A DNA stretch of 7,804 bases, from assembly GCA_045651865.1 (NCBI GenBank), contig JAZRTC010000123.1:1-7804 (forward strand). Reading direction: 5' to 3'. Below, piece by piece: positions 6,193-7,804 of the stretch (position 1 is its first letter; each line of letters starts with the position of its first letter). The notes beneath the pieces were generated by a model. It searched no databases, was not told where the DNA came from, and saw nothing but the letters and a program-made list of their open reading frames with translations. Made by a program: the position numbers and the translations under genes. The stretch comes from RGIG1959 sp045651865 (GTDB lineage Bacteria; Bacillota; Clostridia; Oscillospirales; Acutalibacteraceae).

Positions 6193-7641
6193 TTATTCTT
6201 CGGTATACTCCTCGTCGTAAGAGGGTTCTTCCTCTTCTTCATAGGGTGTCTCATCCTCGGAAGACGGCTCTTCATAGTACTCATCTTCCGAAGAGGTATC
6301 GTCATAATTCTCTTCGTCCATATACTCCTCGGGCGATGCCGTCGTCGTGGTGGTCGGCACCGTCGTGGTCGTCGTCGCCGTCACGGTTGCGGCGGTTGTC
6401 GGCAGTGTCGTAGAGGTCGTCGTAGCAGGCGTTTTGCTCTCCCACGCCGCTTCGGCAAGCTGGGTCAGTCCCAGCACCAGCGCTTTGCCCTCCACCGTTC
6501 CGGTCATCAGACAATCCGCCGATACGGGTGCACGGTCATCCGCACCCTTACTGCCGAGCATGTACAAATACTCATCCGACAGCACGAGAACACCTTTCTT
6601 CGTCGCGGCGACATCGCGGAACTCGCCCTCAAAATCGTAGGTGAAATGCACATCACCCGCCGAGGTATACACCGTCGCCGTGCCGCCCTCCTGCGAGCCG
6701 TAAGGCCGTGTCACCAGCGCCACCTCATTGCCGCCGAACGCAAAACCGATCAGCTCCACATCCTTATGTTGTACAGTGGCATCGAGCGTGCCCGTCGGAT
6801 TGACAAAGCGCGTCTGCGCATCACCGATCGCCACGACCGTGCCGCTCTTCATATATTGCACGCGGGAATACAACACCCCGTCGGCGATGTATTGCACAGG
6901 TTGTTCCTCGCGGCCGCGCAGGTCAAACACCAGCACCGCCGACTGCATTGCACCGCTTTGCGCACGACAGCCGACCACGGCAAGCGTGTTGCCGTCACGA
7001 GAGAAGGCAACATCCATCACCAGCCATTCGGAGCTGAGCCATTGATACCGTTGATTGCCCGAACGGCTGAACACCGTCACCTCGGAGATATGACTTTGTG
7101 AGGAATCGGTCACAACAGCGACATCACCCTTGGCGCTGACAGCACCCGTGTGAATCTTGCCCATCACCGTATGCTCGCCTTCAATCTGTGAGCGGGTCTC
7201 CAGGCGGTAGCGATTGCCGCCCGTCTCCAGAAGCAACACATATTTATCCGTCACACGGAGCATCGGCGATGCATAGGCGCAGGTGCGCTTGACCGATTCG
7301 CCGCCCGTGGCGTTGTAATACTTCACGGCGGTGTCGGTAACGGTCACCAGATTCGCACCCGCTTCCTGCATATCAAACACGGTGTCGCCCGTCAGCGATA
7401 CCGGCCAGCTGCCGCCTGTGGTGCCGTCCACCAGATCGTCCACCCACGCGACAAAGCTGTCAGGGGCGATGCTTTTCCAGTTGAGCGCCACCGCATACAG
7501 GCACAGCAGTACCACACACAGCACCGAAAAACGCAGAAGCAGTTTCCAGCCGCTGTTTTTCTTTTTTCTTTCCCGCCGTTTGTCCGCGTGGGACTGTTCT
7601 TCGGCAGGTTTACGGAAATCCTTATATGTTCTGCGGGACAT
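6193..7641 (-). CDS. Single-pass membrane protein with predicted extracytoplasmic propeller, DUF5711-like
   Basis: A 482-residue protein of unknown function. The N-terminus (1-33) is strongly basic (RRERKKK at 22-28), followed by one transmembrane helix (~34-53). By the positive-inside rule the rest is outside the membrane. Residues ~75-400 consist of repeated beta-strand-like blocks, for example GDVAVVTDSS, GNTLAVVGC, GTVVAIGD, NEVALVTRP and KGVLVLSDEYLYMLGS, which suggest a beta-propeller-like sensor or scaffold. This matches my memory of DUF5711 proteins of Clostridia, which often neighbour cvpA; that assignment is by recollection and not by a search. The C-terminus is odd: a Thr-rich segment (404-437) and then an acidic, Tyr-containing tail (438-482, 25 of 45 residues Asp or Glu, 7 Tyr). 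The start at 7641 has GAAGGGAAG 7 bases upstream and overlaps the truA-like 3' end by 20 bases; no other Met occurs before the membrane helix. Confidence 0.75.
   Translation of the reverse strand: MSRRTYKDFRKPAEEQSHADKRRERKKKNSGWKLLLRFSVLCVVLLCLYAVALNWKSIAPDSFVAWVDDLVDGTTGGSWPVSLTGDTVFDMQEAGANLVTVTDTAVKYYNATGGESVKRTCAYASPMLRVTDKYVLLLETGGNRYRLETRSQIEGEHTVMGKIHTGAVSAKGDVAVVTDSSQSHISEVTVFSRSGNQRYQWLSSEWLVMDVAFSRDGNTLAVVGCRAQSGAMQSAVLVFDLRGREEQPVQYIADGVLYSRVQYMKSGTVVAIGDAQTRFVNPTGTLDATVQHKDVELIGFAFGGNEVALVTRPYGSQEGGTATVYTSAGDVHFTYDFEGEFRDVAATKKGVLVLSDEYLYMLGSKGADDRAPVSADCLMTGTVEGKALVLGLTQLAEAAWESKTPATTTSTTLPTTAATVTATTTTTVPTTTTTASPEEYMDEENYDDTSSEDEYYEEPSSEDETPYEEEEEPSYDEEYTEE
6196..6432 (-). repeat. 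Low-complexity coding tract: Thr-rich then Asp/Glu-rich tail
   Basis: Within the DUF5711-like gene, 6432-6331 is built largely of ACC/ACG/ACA Thr codons (seen on the plus strand as repeated GTC/GTG/CGT triplets), and 6330-6196 largely of GAA/GAG/GAT/GAC codons mixed with TAC/TAT. The reading frame is intact throughout and ends at a TAA. Such tracts can vary in length between strains by slippage. Confidence 0.7.
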
Positions 7642-7804
7642 CGCCGCACTTCCCTTCGTTGTAATATACTTCCTGCAAGTACAGTCCGCACGCGGGAGCG
7701 GTCATACCCGCCTGCGCGCGGTCGCAGGATGCCAAGATGGCGGGAATAACAACTCTCCTCCACTCGTTTACGCAGAGGATCCAGCAGCAGATGCTCCGGT
7801 GCGG
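7622..7804 (-). CDS. truA: C-terminal end of tRNA pseudouridine synthase A (TruA-like), 5' part outside window
   Basis: Only the last 60 codons and the TAA stop (7622) are present. The segment IPAILASCDRAQAGMTAPA followed by CGLYLQEVYY matches the conserved end of TruA, where ..I.ASKDR..AG.TAPA.GL.L..V.Y closes the catalytic domain. TruA makes pseudouridine at positions 38-40 of the tRNA anticodon stem. The residues before it (ICCWILCVNEWRR) align less well with the usual GTLLEVGxGK, with Trp where Gly is common; a couple of residues also seem to be missing, so divergence or a sequencing error near 7745-7760 is possible. The frame ends with NEGKCGDVPQNI, an extension past the usual end, and overlaps the next gene's start by 20 bases, indicating co-transcription. 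The catalytic Asp lies outside the window. Confidence 0.75.
   Translation of the reverse strand, partial: PHRSICCWILCVNEWRRVVIPAILASCDRAQAGMTAPACGLYLQEVYYNEGKCGDVPQNI

Noticed and set aside
6331..6432. Triplet-rich tract resembling a DNA repeat or CRISPR-like array
   Set aside because: There are no regular direct repeats with spacers; the tract is explained by Thr codons in an intact reading frame.
5047..7101. 684-codon open frame on the plus strand across the pgsA-like, cvpA and DUF5711-like genes
   Set aside because: Its translation contains long His/Arg/Gln runs and spans three well-supported genes on the other strand. No family resemblance and no convincing start signal.

Overview
All genes in this window lie on the minus strand, so transcription runs from the high coordinates to the low ones. 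The gene content suggests an anaerobic, gut- or rumen-type member of the Clostridia, probably Ruminococcaceae/Oscillospiraceae or a relative. The evidence is a ClpE-type zinc-finger Clp ATPase, a secreted cohesin-dockerin protein, a CvpA protein beside what looks like a DUF5711 protein, purine-rich Shine-Dalgarno sites and sigma-A-like promoters. This is inferred from gene content; no rRNA or other phylogenetic marker is present.

Layout from right to left. (1) 7804-2521 looks like one operon whose promoter lies outside the window: the C-terminal end of a TruA-like tRNA pseudouridine synthase, a single-pass membrane protein with a predicted extracytoplasmic repeat domain and an unusual Thr-rich plus acidic tail (DUF5711-like), a CvpA-family membrane protein, a CDP-alcohol phosphatidyltransferase (PgsA-like phospholipid synthesis), and a ClpE-like double-AAA+ unfoldase. 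Genes are separated by 18-22 bases or overlap by 4-20 bases. (2) 2460-1616 is an apparently monocistronic unit: a good promoter, a small secreted protein with one cohesin and one dockerin, and a strong hairpin terminator. (3) From 1609 leftwards a second good promoter, with a LacI-family-like operator core between its -35 and -10 boxes, drives a GH20 beta-N-acetylhexosaminidase whose C-terminus is cut by the window edge.

How the parts may work together. The operon mixes tRNA modification with envelope functions (membrane lipid synthesis, two uncharacterised membrane proteins) and protein quality control; no direct functional link between these can be shown from sequence. The cohesin-dockerin protein has the architecture of a minimal adaptor scaffoldin, which implies that other dockerin and cohesin proteins are encoded elsewhere in the genome. 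The GH20 enzyme has no signal peptide and is probably cytoplasmic, so it would trim imported amino-sugar oligosaccharides rather than sit on a cellulosome-like complex.

Most of the window is ordinary core and accessory chromosome. I found no CRISPR array, tRNA, rRNA, transposase or phage gene. The points most worth following are the cohesin-dockerin adaptor, the tail of the DUF5711-like protein, the placement of clpE in a lipid-synthesis operon, and the compact terminator/promoter/operator block in front of the GH20 gene.
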